Shown here one piece after another: positions 12,501 through 24,661 of a stretch of 64,000 nucleotides of DNA. Under the pieces are notes generated by a model. That model was not told the origin of the DNA. It ran no database searches and saw only the letters and a list, made by a program, of their open reading frames with translations. The stretch comes from Erigeron canadensis (lineage: Eukaryota > Streptophyta > Magnoliopsida > Asterales > Asteraceae): positions 7,985,513-8,049,512 of the forward strand of contig NC_057762.1 in NCBI RefSeq assembly GCF_010389155.1, given 5' to 3'. A program made the position numbers and the translations under genes. Position 1 is the first letter of the stretch, and every line of letters begins with the position of its first letter.

Positions 12501-13985
12501 CCATCAAATTATATCAAAATCTATGAATGAAAAATTACCTTATCTTCTTTCTTTTTTAATTATTTAAATTATAAAATGTAAACTAACAAATGTAAATGGA
12601 CTAAAATTCCTTTGAATCGAAACAATTTGAAAGATCAAGATAGGAAGAATGTGAAAGAATCTTAATCCAATATAAATAAACCAAGTTGAACAACTTCACT
12701 ACATAAACTTCTATAAATTAATACTCAATAATCTTGGTAAAATTAATAATTTGTCCGGTTTCAACTTGAGGCTAATATAAAATTGAACCTCAATCATATA
12801 AATAATAAGATAATAACTTTTTTGAAATCCTAATGGCAATATATTGGTCCCAACGGAAATATAATTTAATAATTTCCAAAATATTTCAAAGCTCTAATAT
12901 TGTCTAGTACAAATGAATCTATAATCACTTGTAAACGTTTTTTAAACTTCAAATCTGTATTGAGTTTTTCTTTAAGTCTCCTTATTGTACTTAAAAGTTG
13001 AGGCATTCTCTTATCGTATTGCAACATAAAGTTGTGAAAAAAGTGTTGCCGCTTACAATGCTTCTTTCCGAATGACCGGTTTAAATCTAACCAATTATCT
13101 TCTAGTTTGTCATATATGAATCTTTTTAAATTGATAATTTATTAATTGATAAAAATGAAATTGTTTATCATCTTTAGTACCTTCAATTAAAGTTTTGGAC
13201 CGTCCTATTTTTGACAAAAATGGAGTTTGATGGACAAAATATTGAAAACATTGCTTTTTGTTGAAATCTTTGATTAAAATAAATTAAAAAACCATTCTCA
13301 TTACTTGACTTGCGAGTTATGATACACAAAATACAGTAGGAAAAATATGTTTATAACAAAAACAGTCCTTTGGTCTTTCTTTTTCCTTTCACTCCCATTT
13401 TTAGCTCACATCTTTAATCCCTCAAACCAAACATTTCCTTCGGACAATATTTGTTCCCTGTTCAAGAATTTACCCATTTGATACTATGTAAGTTTTTCAT
13501 TAACTTAATTGCAATTTTTACATTTTTAAATTTTCTACTGAGATACATTTTTCTTGACATTTGATGCCTTTTAATTTCTCTATATATTCTCTGTTGCGCA
13601 ATTTTTTTTTTTGCACCATTTTTTTTTTATTTTTTAAAGTTTTGGTTACTTTGATTAATCAGTATATGATATATACTTATATACTAAGTTTATGGGGTGT
13701 TTGGCTTAGCTTAGTTTTGAAGCTTATATATATAGCTTATAATTTATTAAATAGGTTGTGGATTTTGCTACCACTATAAATGTGTGGTGATATCTGCTTT
13801 TGACAAAATCAATGATATGCCAAATATAAAAGAAATGATAAATTGTTACTGTTTTGTTAGAATTATGTGATTTTTTATACTCAAATAATTGTAGGTTTAC
13901 AATTTCAAATTGTAAGTATGTGTGAACTGTTCGCACTCCGAAAATAATTGGCACAGTAAGTACCCTTTAGTTAATTTGCCAATGA
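9564..13985. other. AT-rich intergenic stretch with one SINE
   Basis: This 4.4-kb stretch shows no gene. It holds a tRNA-derived SINE at about 11290-11430 (listed separately) and is otherwise very AT-rich. A stretch at 12900-13260 has longer sense-like runs on the - strand but is interrupted by stops and was not recognised. Poly-T runs occur near 13600-13640. Confidence 0.4.
11290..11430 (-). mobile_element. tRNA-derived SINE
   Basis: Read on the - strand there is an A-box-like GTTAGCCTAGTTGTCA (complement of 11401-11416). About 40 bases further is a B-box-like GGGTTTGAATCCT (complement of 11350-11362). This internal pol III promoter layout without a foldable tRNA is typical of plant SINEs. 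The tail end is uncertain. Confidence 0.6.
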
Positions 13986-14142
13986 GGCCTAGATGAACTG
14001 GCAATTGCCGGGAACTAGTGTGAAGGCATGAGGTGTTATTACTCATAGACCGGGGTTCGAGACCTGGCTGAGTCTTGCGGGGTTTTTTCCATGGAGATTA
14101 TTAATGGTGTATCAGATTACTGTCTTTCCAAAAAAAAAAAAA
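13986..14142 (+). mobile_element. tRNA-derived SINE with poly(A) tail
   Basis: A canonical B box GGTTCGAGACC lies at about 14054-14064, with an A-box-like GATGAACTGGCAA upstream near 13992. The unit ends in a 13-base A run at 14130-14142. A complete tRNA cloverleaf cannot be drawn. Length, internal promoter and A tail together support a SINE. Confidence 0.7.
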
Positions 14143-14652
14143 TACCCTGAATTTGGTCTCGATTTAATTGAATGCTTTTCTTAAACCTTTTTTTCGCACT
14201 TAATACACCAACATAAGTGTTATGTTACAACTGCATGCACTAAAATCATATAAAAAACCATTTCGAGCACCATGTTTTTCTTAAAAAAGGGTAAATCGGA
14301 GGGAAACCCTTGATCCTCGGTACCGCATTGGTACCAACATGTGCAGGCCACACAACGCATGACGCATGTTCCTGTTTGACACCTCCACCTAATGTCCCAC
14401 TGTGTTATTCCCTAGTTCTACTGATTATCTAAATTCTAATTGTTCAACATCACAAGCCAATGTACCCACTTGGTAAAGGCTCATGCCTCTTAGATGGGAG
14501 GTCTTAGTCTTTTAGTTTTAGGTTGCCTGTAAATATGATTTTGAACTTTTTCTACCTTTAAATTTATACTGTATCCTGTTTGTTTATTACATATAGGCTT
14601 GCTTTGATTCTCTAGCATTTTCGGACATTCAATACGAGGGCAGAAGCGAAAA
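14143..14652. other. upstream region of the NT-C2 gene with SINE-like fragments
   Basis: The part at 14283-14350 (GGTACCGCATTGGTACCAAC) resembles the segment at 34808-34860 and is probably a fragment of the same repeat family. Sequence near 14465-14520 is also tRNA-like (CTTGGTAAAGGCTCATGCC). The remainder leads into the coding start at 14653. Confidence 0.35.
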
Positions 14653-17600
14653 ATGGTACAAGGAATGAAGACAAAAACCAGGAAAAGCCCATCTGTGCAA
14701 CTAGATTATATAATTACGATTATAGAGATTAAGCCATGGCCTCCATCTCAGTCGCTGAGATCACTTCGTTCTGCTTTGATTCAGTGGGAATATGGTGACA
14801 AATATTCGGGGACTACTAAAGCAGTTGCCCCTTTCCTTGCTGCTACTTCTGGTGTTGGTGATGGTAAAATTGAATATAATGAATCTTTTAAACTTCGCTT
14901 GACATTGTTGAGAGATATGTTGATCAAGGATAGTGATACTTTCTTGAAGAATTGTATCGAGTTCAATATGTATGAACCACGAAGGGATAAAACAGTAAAA
15001 GGCCAGTTGTTAGCCACTGCCATTGTGGACTTTGCAGAGTATGGTGTTGTGAAAGATGGTTTGATTGTAAACGTACCTGTGAACTGCAAAAGGACTTTCA
15101 GTAATACGATTCAACCAATGCTTTTTTTAAAGATTGAACCAGTTGAGAAGAATAGCCGTACGAGATCTTCGTCAATGGATAGAAACGGCTCAGAATCTTT
15201 GATAAATGAAGAAAACACTGAAGATGTTGAGAGTATCTCTGTTACTGATGATGATGTTTCGTCACAGTCTTCCATGGCTGCAACAACATCGTTAGCTTCA
15301 CAGTTTAATGGGAGTCCAGACTCTCAAAAAGAGGTCTTGGTTGCTGAATCAGCCGCTGAAAGAAATGAAAACATAGGCTCTGGAAAGTCCATGGAATCTA
15401 GGGTTAATGATGTGAGTGGTCGACAATCTAGTGTGCCAATATCAGACGAAACTCAAAATGAACAAGGAAATCAAATAAATGTACATCTTGATTCTGACAA
15501 TTTAAGCGGAGATGGAATTACAAAGGTCAAGTCTGCCCGTTATCCGTTGGACTCAGGTAATGGCAATGGATCTTGGAGGGCTAGCAAGTTAGGGGAAAAA
15601 GTCAAAGATTTTAGCAAGTTGCAACAATTGGAACACAGAGTACAAAATCTTGAAGGGGAGCTTAGAGAAGCGGCTGCTATTGAATCTGGTCTTTACTCAA
15701 TAGTTGCAGAGCACGGGAGTTCAGTTAATAAAGTTCATGCGCCGGCTCGACGTCTTTCTAGGCTCTATCTGCATGCATGTAAAGAGAAGTTGCAATCTAG
15801 GAGAGCAAGTTCAGCAAGAAGTATTGTGTCCGGATTAATTTTGGTTGCAAAAGCTTGTGGAAATGATGTCCCGAGGTACTGTTTTATAGATAATATAAAT
15901 ATAAATTCTTGATGTCATTGAAATATATTTAAATTAAGCTTGGCCTTTTTTTTAACACAGGTTGACTTTTTGGATGTCAAATTGTGTTGTACTGAGAGCA
16001 ATTATATACAATACTTTCGAGCAAGAGCATATTGAGTTGAACAAAAAGAACATCACAAAGGGAAATAAGGACAAAAACTCTTCATTCAAATGGAAGAAAG
16101 AGTCTTCTTTAAAGGACAGTAGAAGTGGTATTAGTGATATTCCCAATGAATGGGAGAACACTTGTAATCTTACCTCGGCCCTGGAAAGAGTAGAATCTTG
16201 GATTTTCTCGCGAATTATTGAATCAGTCTGGTGGCAGGTTGTTGCATCATCACTTTCTTTCACGGAGATTATTATTATTTTTATTTATCTCTATATCATT
16301 GAGGATTCGAGGTGGGAAAATTGCAGGTTGATGGGTTGGGTAACAGGTCAAAATTGCAGTTGACCTACAAAATTTTTATTTTTCTTCCCCTTTGTTTAGT
16401 TCCTTTAAGGCTTCATTTTTGAGTTTTTTTTTTAAAGGAAAGGGAAAGATAGGAATTTTTACCTTTTTGCATTCTTGAGTTTTTTTTCCAAAAGAAAAGA
16501 AAGTGGAAGGAAGGAAAAATCAGGGTTTTTTCCTCCAAAAGTTTTCTGGCCATTTTGGCCTGATTTGGATGGAAAAGAAAGTGGAAGGGTGATTGCAGGT
16601 GGAAGGGATGGTTGCAGGTGGTGGTTTCAGGCGGTGGTTGCAGGTGGCAGTTGCAGGTGGCGGTTGCAGGTGGTGGTTTCAGGTGGTTGTAGGTGGTGGT
16701 TGCAGGGAAGGGGTGGTTGCAGGTGGAAGGGGTGGTTGCAGGTGGAAGGGGGTGGTTGCAGGCAGGTTTCTTTTAGTTTCCTTTCAAACTCGAGAATGAC
16801 ATTTTTGAATGTAATCTTCTATTCTTTCCCCCCCTATCCAATCTTCCCCTTTCTTTTCTTTTAATAAAAACTCAAGAATGCAGTGTAAAAGAATTAATTT
16901 GTTGGATATGTTTACCGAAGCTATAAACTAATTTAATAATTTATTTCTTTTGAATAGAAAGCTTTAGTAGGCTGTTACCAATTAAATACTCTGTTGGAAA
17001 CTTTTGACATGTTTGACTCATTTGACCTGTTAGTTGCTAGAGACAAAATAAAAGCAATATTTTTCCATATTGAATCAAATGGGTCGAAATAGCCTCTTCT
17101 TAGGAGAGTATATCATGTTCCTTAACTTGATGCTGAGTTTTTAAAATTTTGTAGACTCTTACTCCATATATGCAATCTGCTGCTGCTAAGGCTATCATTA
17201 GAGTAGTAGATTCTGAATCTACTAAATCCTCTAAAAAGTCATCCAGACAACGTGATCAAGAACAAGCAAACTTCTCCATGGAGCTTTGGAAGACTGCTTT
17301 CATGGATGCTTGTGAAAGGATTTGTCCTGTTCGGGCTGAAGGACATGACTGTGGTTGCTTGCCTGTACTTTCTAGATTGGTAATTTCATTTATCACTGCC
17401 TCTTACTCGGTACTAAGCTGTTTGCCAATGTTTTTTAGTAAAAATATTTTTATGGTCTTTGTTAGGTGATGGAACAGTGTATGCCTAGGTTAGATGTGGC
17501 TATGTTTAACGCTATTCTTCGTGAATCTGCTGATGAGGTTCCAACTGATCCTGTATCTGACCCAATTAGTGATGCCAGAGTCCTTCCTATTTCATCAGGT

Positions 17601-19455
17601 AAAGCAAGCTTCGGGGCTGGTGCACAACTGAAGAATGTGGTGAGTAAATTTTAACTTCACTGGCATATTATCATTCCATGAGTCAAGTGATCCAAAATAG
17701 AACCACACTAGAGGCTCTGTATTTGTGCTCCCGTTGGTCCATGAACTTATTGGCTAGCTTCTTGATCTGATACACATCGATATGCTGGGCTTGATATGCT
17801 AGGCTTATGTAGTGTCATATATGGAGGAAAAAGTTTGGCAGCTTTGGCCTAAAGTTTAGAATTGAAGTTTGAATTATGCGCCTAATAAACTGATGTTGCC
17901 TTACCCAAATATGTTTGAACTTTGAAGCTATACAAGCATATGAACCTTAAAATTTAAGGGAAACTTGAAATCAGTTCCCCAGACGTCGAAATTTGGGCCC
18001 AAAGGATTGGTTCCAGGCTTGCAGTTCAGCGATACCTTTGCATGGGCTGGTTCGTAACTCATTATGGATCAAAATTTGTGTTGAATTTATTTCATGATTT
18101 CCCAAGCTGGTCTGTTTTAAATTATCATTGAGTTATGTCAACAGAAACATATTATAATCATTGAAATCCGATTGAATCATGCTACTTATTAGCATGCCAA
18201 GTACCTGTGAAAGTTTTAATGTGTATTCTTTTGGTCAACTGCAGATAGGAAACTGGTCAAGGTGGCTCACAGATCTATTTGGTATTGATGATGATGATAC
18301 GTTTGAAGATGAAAATGATGACAGAAGAACCAACAATGATGCATCATTTAAATCTTTTCATCTTCTAAATGCATTGAGTGACCTCATGATGCTTCCCAAA
18401 GATATGCTTTTGAGTAGCTCCATCAGAAAAGAGGTTTCCGTCCGTAAAACCAAAACTTCATGTTAACCTCTGCTAATTATTTAGTTACTGATTTAAGTCT
18501 TTGAATTATTTTTACAGGTATGCCCTGCTTTTGGTTCACTAATAATAAAGAGGATACTTGATACTTTCGTCCCAGATGAGTTTTGCCCAGACCCTATTCC
18601 TGAGGTTGTGCTTCAGGCCCTGGATTCAGAGGTTCGTTTTTACCAACATTGCGCTTATGGCTTTTCTTTTTCTTTTTTTTTTTTTTAATTTCTCTTAAGT
18701 GAATAACTTTTGGATAAGCAATGTAACAATGTTAATAATATGTTGGTTAATCAGTAGATTACATTACATTTCCTCTCAAAGAGAGACACATTTTGACTGT
18801 TACGATTGTAAAATTTTAATTATCAGAACCTAATAGGTTGCACCTTATGCAAGGTACTCAGTTTACCTCATATTTGGATATAAATGGCCAGACTTTTGTA
18901 TAGAATCTTTAACAGAAGATACATACTGTTTAAAGAAAAAATATACTTTTTTTCAATAATCTTCCAGAGTTAAAATATACTTTTTTTAATAATCTTCCAG
19001 AGTTCCAGTCATGAAGTGTGTTCTTTATAAAGGACAATCCAATTTTGGAAGCTCTGTTCAAGAAACCAAAATTTGCCTGTAAATTAATATTAAGGTTAAC
19101 CGAAGAGCTTCCTTTTCTTTGTTACTAGGATTCATTTGAGAGCAATGAAGATTGTGTCACCAGTCTCCCATGTGCAGCAGCACCGGTTGTATATCAGCCA
19201 CCTTCTGCTTCTTCGGTAAAATACGTATTAGGAGATGATGTAAACAGAAATCAGTTGTCTCGCAGTGGGTCAATCCTGAGAAAGTCAAACACGAGTGACG
19301 ATGAACTTGATGAACTGAGTTCACCCTTGACTGCTATCATTAACATTTCTCGCGGATCACCTGCTCCAACAAAGCCCAGTTGGAGATCAAAGGATACGAG
19401 CTACCAGGGTAGCATCCGGTATCAACTCCTTAAAGAGGTATGGATGAATGAATAG
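14653..19455 (+). CDS. NT-C2 (EEIG1/EHBP1 N-terminal) domain protein, At3g01810-like
   Basis: Seven exons (14653-15875, 15961-16237, 17155-17379, 17466-17639, 18245-18433, 18518-18631, 19129-19455) join in frame to give 842 residues. Residues 1 to about 145 match the NT-type C2 domain: the basic start MVQGMKTKTRKS, then IKPWPPSQSLRSLR and YEPRRDKTVKGQLLATAIVD. A serine- and acid-rich linker follows (about 175-300), then a heptad-like coiled coil (about 318-345). The C-terminal part contains the WSRWLTDLFGIDD block and the conserved end RYQLLKEVWMNE. NT-C2 domains are thought to link membranes to the cytoskeleton or to Rab-type trafficking. The exact role of the plant group is not established. 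Intron 2 carries a MITE-like insertion with a minisatellite. Confidence 0.93.
16469..16881. mobile_element. MITE-like inverted-repeat insertion in intron 2 of the NT-C2 gene
   Basis: GCATTCTTGAGTTTTTTTTC at 16469 is mirrored by AAAAACTCAAGAATGC ending at 16881. The match extends, with gaps, for about 42 bases through AAAAGAAAAGAAAG. No target duplication is obvious, so the superfamily is open. The centre is filled by a GGTGGTTGCA-type minisatellite. Confidence 0.6.
16580..16770 (+). repeat. GGTGGTTGCA minisatellite
   Basis: About fifteen imperfect copies of a short unit based on GGTGGTTGCA, with GGTGGAAGGG variants, run across this segment. It is G-rich on the + strand in an otherwise AT-rich intron. 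It gives long spurious open frames in two phases. Confidence 0.85.
18938..19004 (+). repeat. tandem duplication of about 34 bp in intron 6 of the NT-C2 gene
   Basis: The phrase ATATACTTTTTTTCAATAAT followed by CTTCCAGAGTT occurs twice in direct succession, with one small deletion in the second copy. Confidence 0.7.
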
Positions 19456-20333
19456 TTATATACGTGGGTTTCATGGGATATGAAAATCTGAAATACATAA
19501 AAAAAATGTTGAAACTGTTGGATTGAAGGTAACCGGAAATGTAAATATATCGGGAAGTATATGAAATAAGCGGACAGATTATCATTTGTTATAGGGTGGG
19601 AGTTATGGCCTCATTGGTGGGTTTACGAACTATGAAGACGTTTTTTCTTTTCTATGAAATCATAACTCTTAATGTATCAGTCTCGGTTTTTCTACGATTA
19701 CTGTGTATGTAATGTGCGATTCTGTAATTTTGCATGCACTGTATTGGGACTGTTAGAAAGTATATGGATGTAAAATGCGCACTTTTATTCTGGCTACTTA
19801 ATTGGCATGATATTTGTTAAACCTATTGTCCTAGATCATAATTAGAACAAAGCAGAAGTTTTATTTGAGCCATTCCCAATCCTGGATATGCTCGGCCCAT
19901 AAATGTTATGGTTCAAGCTCAAAGTCTTGGGTTTTGCCTTGGTTTTGGTGAATCTAACCCTTTGCCAGCCTTAGTTTGACACAAGCTCAGTCCATTTTTA
20001 TTTCACTTTTTTTTTAATGGCAACTACACTTGTCAATCTGTAAAGAAGAATTATATTACTTGTATGGACTTGTGAAACTTAAGAAGACTGACTAGGATAG
20101 TTATTTCTGAAGGATTCGGAATGCGTGTCAAGGTTTGTGTCAATCAAAACCTGAATCTGTTTTACATACAAAGATAGCCGACTTGATGTGTAATCATTTA
20201 TACAACATATATTATATATGTACAATATTATTAGTGGTGTATGAGATGTAAGTCGTCTTGACCGAGAGCCTATTTTGTTTGATATGTATAAAAGCTAACC
20301 AGGATAAAACTGTTTTTACTCAAAAAATTGTAA
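19456..20333. other. intergenic between the NT-C2 and epoxide hydrolase genes
   Basis: This should contain the 3' untranslated region of the NT-C2 gene and the promoter of the epoxide hydrolase gene. TA-rich segments near 20205-20225 could act as TATA elements. No repeat or RNA gene was recognised. Confidence 0.35.
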
Positions 20334-23320
20334 ATGGAAACACTCGAGCATAGAACGGTGAGATTGAACGGAATAAACATGCATGTAGCGGAGAAGGGTG
20401 ATGGACCTGTAGTCCTTTTCCTACATGGCTTTCCGGAGCTATGGTACACTTGGCGCCACCAGATACTAGCCATAGCTGATCATGGTTACCATGCAATTGC
20501 GCCGGACCTACGTGGTTACGGTGACACCGACGCACCACCTTTGGCCACAAGCTATACTTGCTTCCATATGGTTGGAGACCTTCTGGCTCTCATAGACTCG
20601 ATGGGTATAGAGGCGGTTTATCTTGTGGCGACCGATTGGGGAGCGATGATAGGGTGGTATTTGTGTATGTTTAGGCCTGATAAAGTAAAGGCGTACGTGT
20701 GTATGTCTGTTGCATATTGTCCAAGGTCACCTAAGATGAAACCGGTTGAAGCTTTGCGAGCTTTCTTTGGTGAAGATTACTATATTTGCAGATTTCAGGT
20801 CGATCTCTTTCATTAATTATACATGTCCAATACTTACTAATTTACTTTTATAGCGATGACTTGGTCTACTCGCAAACTGAGTGTTGGTAATGAGATTAGT
20901 CGGCTCGTAAAACAAAGGAATCTAATTGTTAATGACTCGCACCTAGCTATGAAATAAAATTCACCTTTTACCCAAAAAATAAAAAAAATACCTATGAAAT
21001 CACTGACATGACCTTCATGTGACTTCTCAAAATAACTTAATTTACATGATTCACAAGCAAATTATTTGAAAATGAAGTGTACGTAGTTCTATAATTCAAG
21101 CTTTACCTTTAGAATCAAATTATATCGTAGAGAACTCACACTTTGACATAGTTAGAAGACTCTTTCACTTTGATGTCATATTTTACCGCCCAATAATCGA
21201 TACATATCATGTACAAGGCGGCAATATCCATATACATATATGTATAATAATTTGTGTGCAGGATCCTGGAGTGATGGAAGAGGAGATAAAAAGCTATGGA
21301 ACAAGGCATGTTCTCAAAAGCATTCTTACTGAAACCAGACCTGGGCCTCTTCGCTTACCTAAGTCTGAACCTTTCGGTTCTAAATCGCCGAATACTGGTC
21401 CTCAGTTACCACCTTGGTTATCCGAGGAAGATATTGATTACAATGTTAAAAAGTTCGACCAAAAAGGGTTCACTGGACCATTGAACTATTATCGGGCTTT
21501 AGACCTGTAAGTACCTACCTACATAACCTTCTGGTACTTCATATGTGGTAATAATTAGTTATGTTACTATTGGTGGAACTATATAGACAATGGTTTAGTT
21601 AAATTCATACAGTTTAGTTCTTTTTAAAAAATGATATATTTTTTTTATTAATACGAGTCAAACAAATATGGAGTAAGAGTTAATGTAACACTAACAAACA
21701 TTGAACTTTCCAAATATTTTCCTAGATATACAAGTCGTAAAGACGTACCTGTGCAACTAAATTAGAAATGAATACTATCAAAGTGCCAAAAAGTCTTACT
21801 TTTTTTCAAAGGTTTTTTATAATTGCTAAAAATTGTATTAGTCTAGTCGTTATCGTTATATTACGCTGATACGAGGCTAGTTATAAAAAAATTTTGTGCT
21901 ATGGGTTACTTTTAAGGGATAAAGGCATGAGAATGTACACAACTATGGTAAAAAGACTATGTAATGTACCCTACTACTCAACTTGCTATTCAGTGTAACC
22001 AACTATGTTTTTTGGGTTATTCAACACAAGCAACCTGCTACAATAGGTTTCTATCTGGTTTCCATCATCATCATCATCATCCTCACTAGTTCTGGAAAAT
22101 TTCTGGAGAAAATATGAAGAACACGGTGGCCAGAATCTGCACAAAACCTTGCCGGAAAACTACAAACGCCGATAAACCTTCGTTTCTTCGAATTAGACCA
22201 CTAAATTACCACCAAAATACTCAGAATCAAGCCACGAACAAACCCTGACCGAAAATTAATCCGATTGAGACTCGCCGGAAAATTCAACTGTCAACAAAAG
22301 TTCACAAATCGGACAAATGAAGGTATCACTGTGTTCAGAATCTTCTCGCGAACAAATCATTATGTTTTTCAACTCGATTTGATCAACAACGAAGGAGAAT
22401 CTGAAGAGAGAAGTTCTGGACCAACTTTCCTCTAGATTGATGTCTTCTTCTTGATGATGATCTGTGCCTTCCTGCTTGAATCTGTCCACGTTATTCTTCT
22501 CTTCTTTGGAATTCTCCCTCTCTAACCGGATAATTTTCTCCTAGCCATTCACTCTCTCTCAATTTCAATAATTAATTGTAGATATCAAGGAAGGTGGGAA
22601 TGTTAATTGTGAGTTTAATCGGTGGATTTAGCTGAGCTAGTAGGTGAATTTAGTTAGGGTTAGAAAGTGAATTGGGGGAAATCGCCATCCGCCCAGATGA
22701 GAAAGAAAAAGTAATAGTCACCTGCATTGATACTTGTTTCGTGAATTTTTTTAATAAAAAATGCAAGTGGTAACTTGCTACTTGTTGTGTATCCGGTTGT
22801 TTGCGTTGAATAACCCAAAAAATGTAGTTGGTTACACTGAATAGCAAGTCGAGTAGTAGGGTACATTACATAGTTTTTTTGCTATAGTTGGGTACATTCC
22901 CATGCCTTTATCCCTACTTTTAATCCTGGTTCCGTCACTTATATAGTTATATGTATGTATGTATGTATGTATGTATGCATACAATTTCTGATTGGTCGAT
23001 CAAGTGCCTTTAAGAGCGATCTGTCTATTATTAGAATTGACAACTTCTTGTTGATATATGTGGGGGGGTGCAGGAACTGGGAACTTACTGCAGCATGGAC
23101 GGGAACACAAATAAAAGTACCAGTGATATATGTAGTAGGAAATAAGGATTTGGTGTATACTACACCGGGGGCCAAGACATATATACATGGAAATGGGTTC
23201 AAGACGGATGTTCCTCTGCTTCAACAGATTGTTGTATTAGAAGGTGTTGGTCACTTCCTTAACCAAGAGAAACCTGACAAAATCAACGATATTATTCTCG
23301 ATTTCATTAGAAAGTTTTAA
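20334..23320 (+). CDS. soluble epoxide hydrolase (alpha/beta-hydrolase fold)
   Basis: Exons 20334-20798, 21262-21506 and 23074-23320 join in frame to 318 residues, the usual size for plant soluble epoxide hydrolases. The enzyme opens epoxides, such as those of fatty acids, to vicinal diols, probably in the cytosol since no targeting peptide is seen. The oxyanion motif HGFPE is at 31-35. The nucleophile is D101 in ATDWGA, the acid is D262 in GNKDLVY and the histidine is H297 in GVGHFLNQEKP. The lid tyrosines are in EDYYICRF (149/150) and NYYRALD (231/232). The residue before the nucleophile is threonine, where HDWG is usual. Intron 2 is enlarged by a 1-kb Mutator-like insertion (21916-22914). 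Splice sites on both sides of that intron look intact. Confidence 0.94.
21916..22914. mobile_element. non-autonomous Mutator-like element in intron 2 of the epoxide hydrolase gene
   Basis: The ends are long inverted repeats of about 120 bases, starting GGGATAAAGGCATG at 21916 and ending CATGCCTTTATCCC at 22914. They are flanked by a perfect 9-bp duplication TACTTTTAA at 21907-21915 and 22915-22923. The element is 999 bp and has no transposase frame. Its interior (about 22080-22560) contains CGCCGGAAAATTC-like, leader-like sequence related, on the opposite strand, to the repeats of the larger element at 5455-7550. Confidence 0.92.
22950..22979 (+). repeat. ATGT tetranucleotide microsatellite
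   Basis: About seven copies of ATGT lie just right of the Mutator-like insertion, within intron 2 of the epoxide hydrolase gene. Confidence 0.9.
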
Positions 23321-24661
23321 CCATCCATCGGAATGATATATTTTCAGATATAAATGGTGGTTAAGTTGTATATTAGTCGCATTTTGATGTTTGGCTCATA
23401 TAACTCGATAATCATAGTTTAATGAATAGTGTATTGTGAGTGAAAAATAGAAGATATGTGTTTGGATTGAATGACGATAAATACTTAAATTGAATTGGAA
23501 TGATTTGAATAGATACTTGATACACATAATACTAAGTGTAGATGCGCAAAACCTGGCCTGACCCGGTTTTTAGTTTGGTTCTGCTTTGACCCGGTTTGGT
23601 TTTGAAGACCAATCTTCTTAAAAGGACAGCATGGTACTTCATCCTGGTCTTCGGAAAGTTATTTGTAGGCTTTTATGGACCAATGGGTTGGTATTGGCTC
23701 AACTTCAGGTCAGAACATTTTTTCTTATGTCTGAAATGGTCTTTCCTTTGGCAAAAAAATGGGAAGAGTTTTGATAAAAACAAATTCAAAACAAAGCATT
23801 GAGAATGCACAAGAAATAGCGAAAGTTATGTTTGTATTTTAGCCATATAACGATATAGAGCTTATGCTGATTTATTCAACACGTGTGTAGACGAACGCAT
23901 ACAAGTCTGACAACGCAACTAGTACAATATAGATAAAATGCATTTGAAACTAGCATGCTCTGAGATAGGCTCAAACAGGTTTGAATCGTCGTAAATGTTT
24001 GACGACTAACCGGTTTTCTTGATGGTTTCAAATGCGATATACGATATCTGCTAGATCGTGAATCCAATTATATAACTTGGTTTCATCTGAATAGATATTT
24101 ATTGAGATCAAAGCGTTCATTCTTCAATCAAACGTATCCATTGTAATCTTGTAAATTTCCATGAAGTGGACATATCATTTCATTGCATTATGATGAAGTC
24201 AAGGTCCATTTTTGGTGACATCATATCAAAAGCAACTATTGGTCAAAGTGGGCTATGCCGTACATTGAGAGGTCAATAATCCAAGTCAATTCAATTATTA
24301 TCATTTGAATCTATCAAACTTAACCAAATTGAATCATGAAAATGCCATCCATTGAGTCTCACCGCACAAGGTTACAAGGAGAATATTTGTAATTAAAAAA
24401 GGCAAACTTGATTTATGTAAGACACAAAATTGATAAACCGACAAGATGCTCATCGGTAATGTCTTGAGACTACATTAGACAATACAAAAATACGATAACA
24501 CTCGGGTGTGAGTATAATGGACAAGAAAATTATTCTCTTGAAAATTTAAACTCGGCGTATATTAGCAAATGCTAAATCCACGATACTATATTACACTCGC
24601 AATACTTATATATATTGTTTTTCCATGCATAAAGCGGTCAAAAAGGCCAAAAGTTCAAGAT
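23321..24661. other. intergenic between convergent epoxide hydrolase and adenylate-kinase-like genes
   Basis: Both flanking genes end here, so it should hold two 3' untranslated regions. No open frame with family resemblance and no paired repeat was recognised. Confidence 0.35.

Noticed and set aside
12900..13260. Possible degenerate protein segment on the - strand
   Set aside because: There are some sense-like runs, but frequent stops and no family recognised; AT-rich chance similarity is more likely.
13986..14142. tRNA gene
   Set aside because: A B box is present, but the arms do not fold into a cloverleaf and an A tail follows, so it is a SINE.
16475..16864. 129- and 68-codon open frames
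   Set aside because: They are produced by the GGTGGTTGCA minisatellite in two phases inside an intron.
22256..22489. 77-codon - strand frame inside the intronic Mutator-like element
   Set aside because: Although it contains a CPICE-like phrase, there is only one such motif, no start context and no homology recognised. It is most likely leader-like DNA read by chance.
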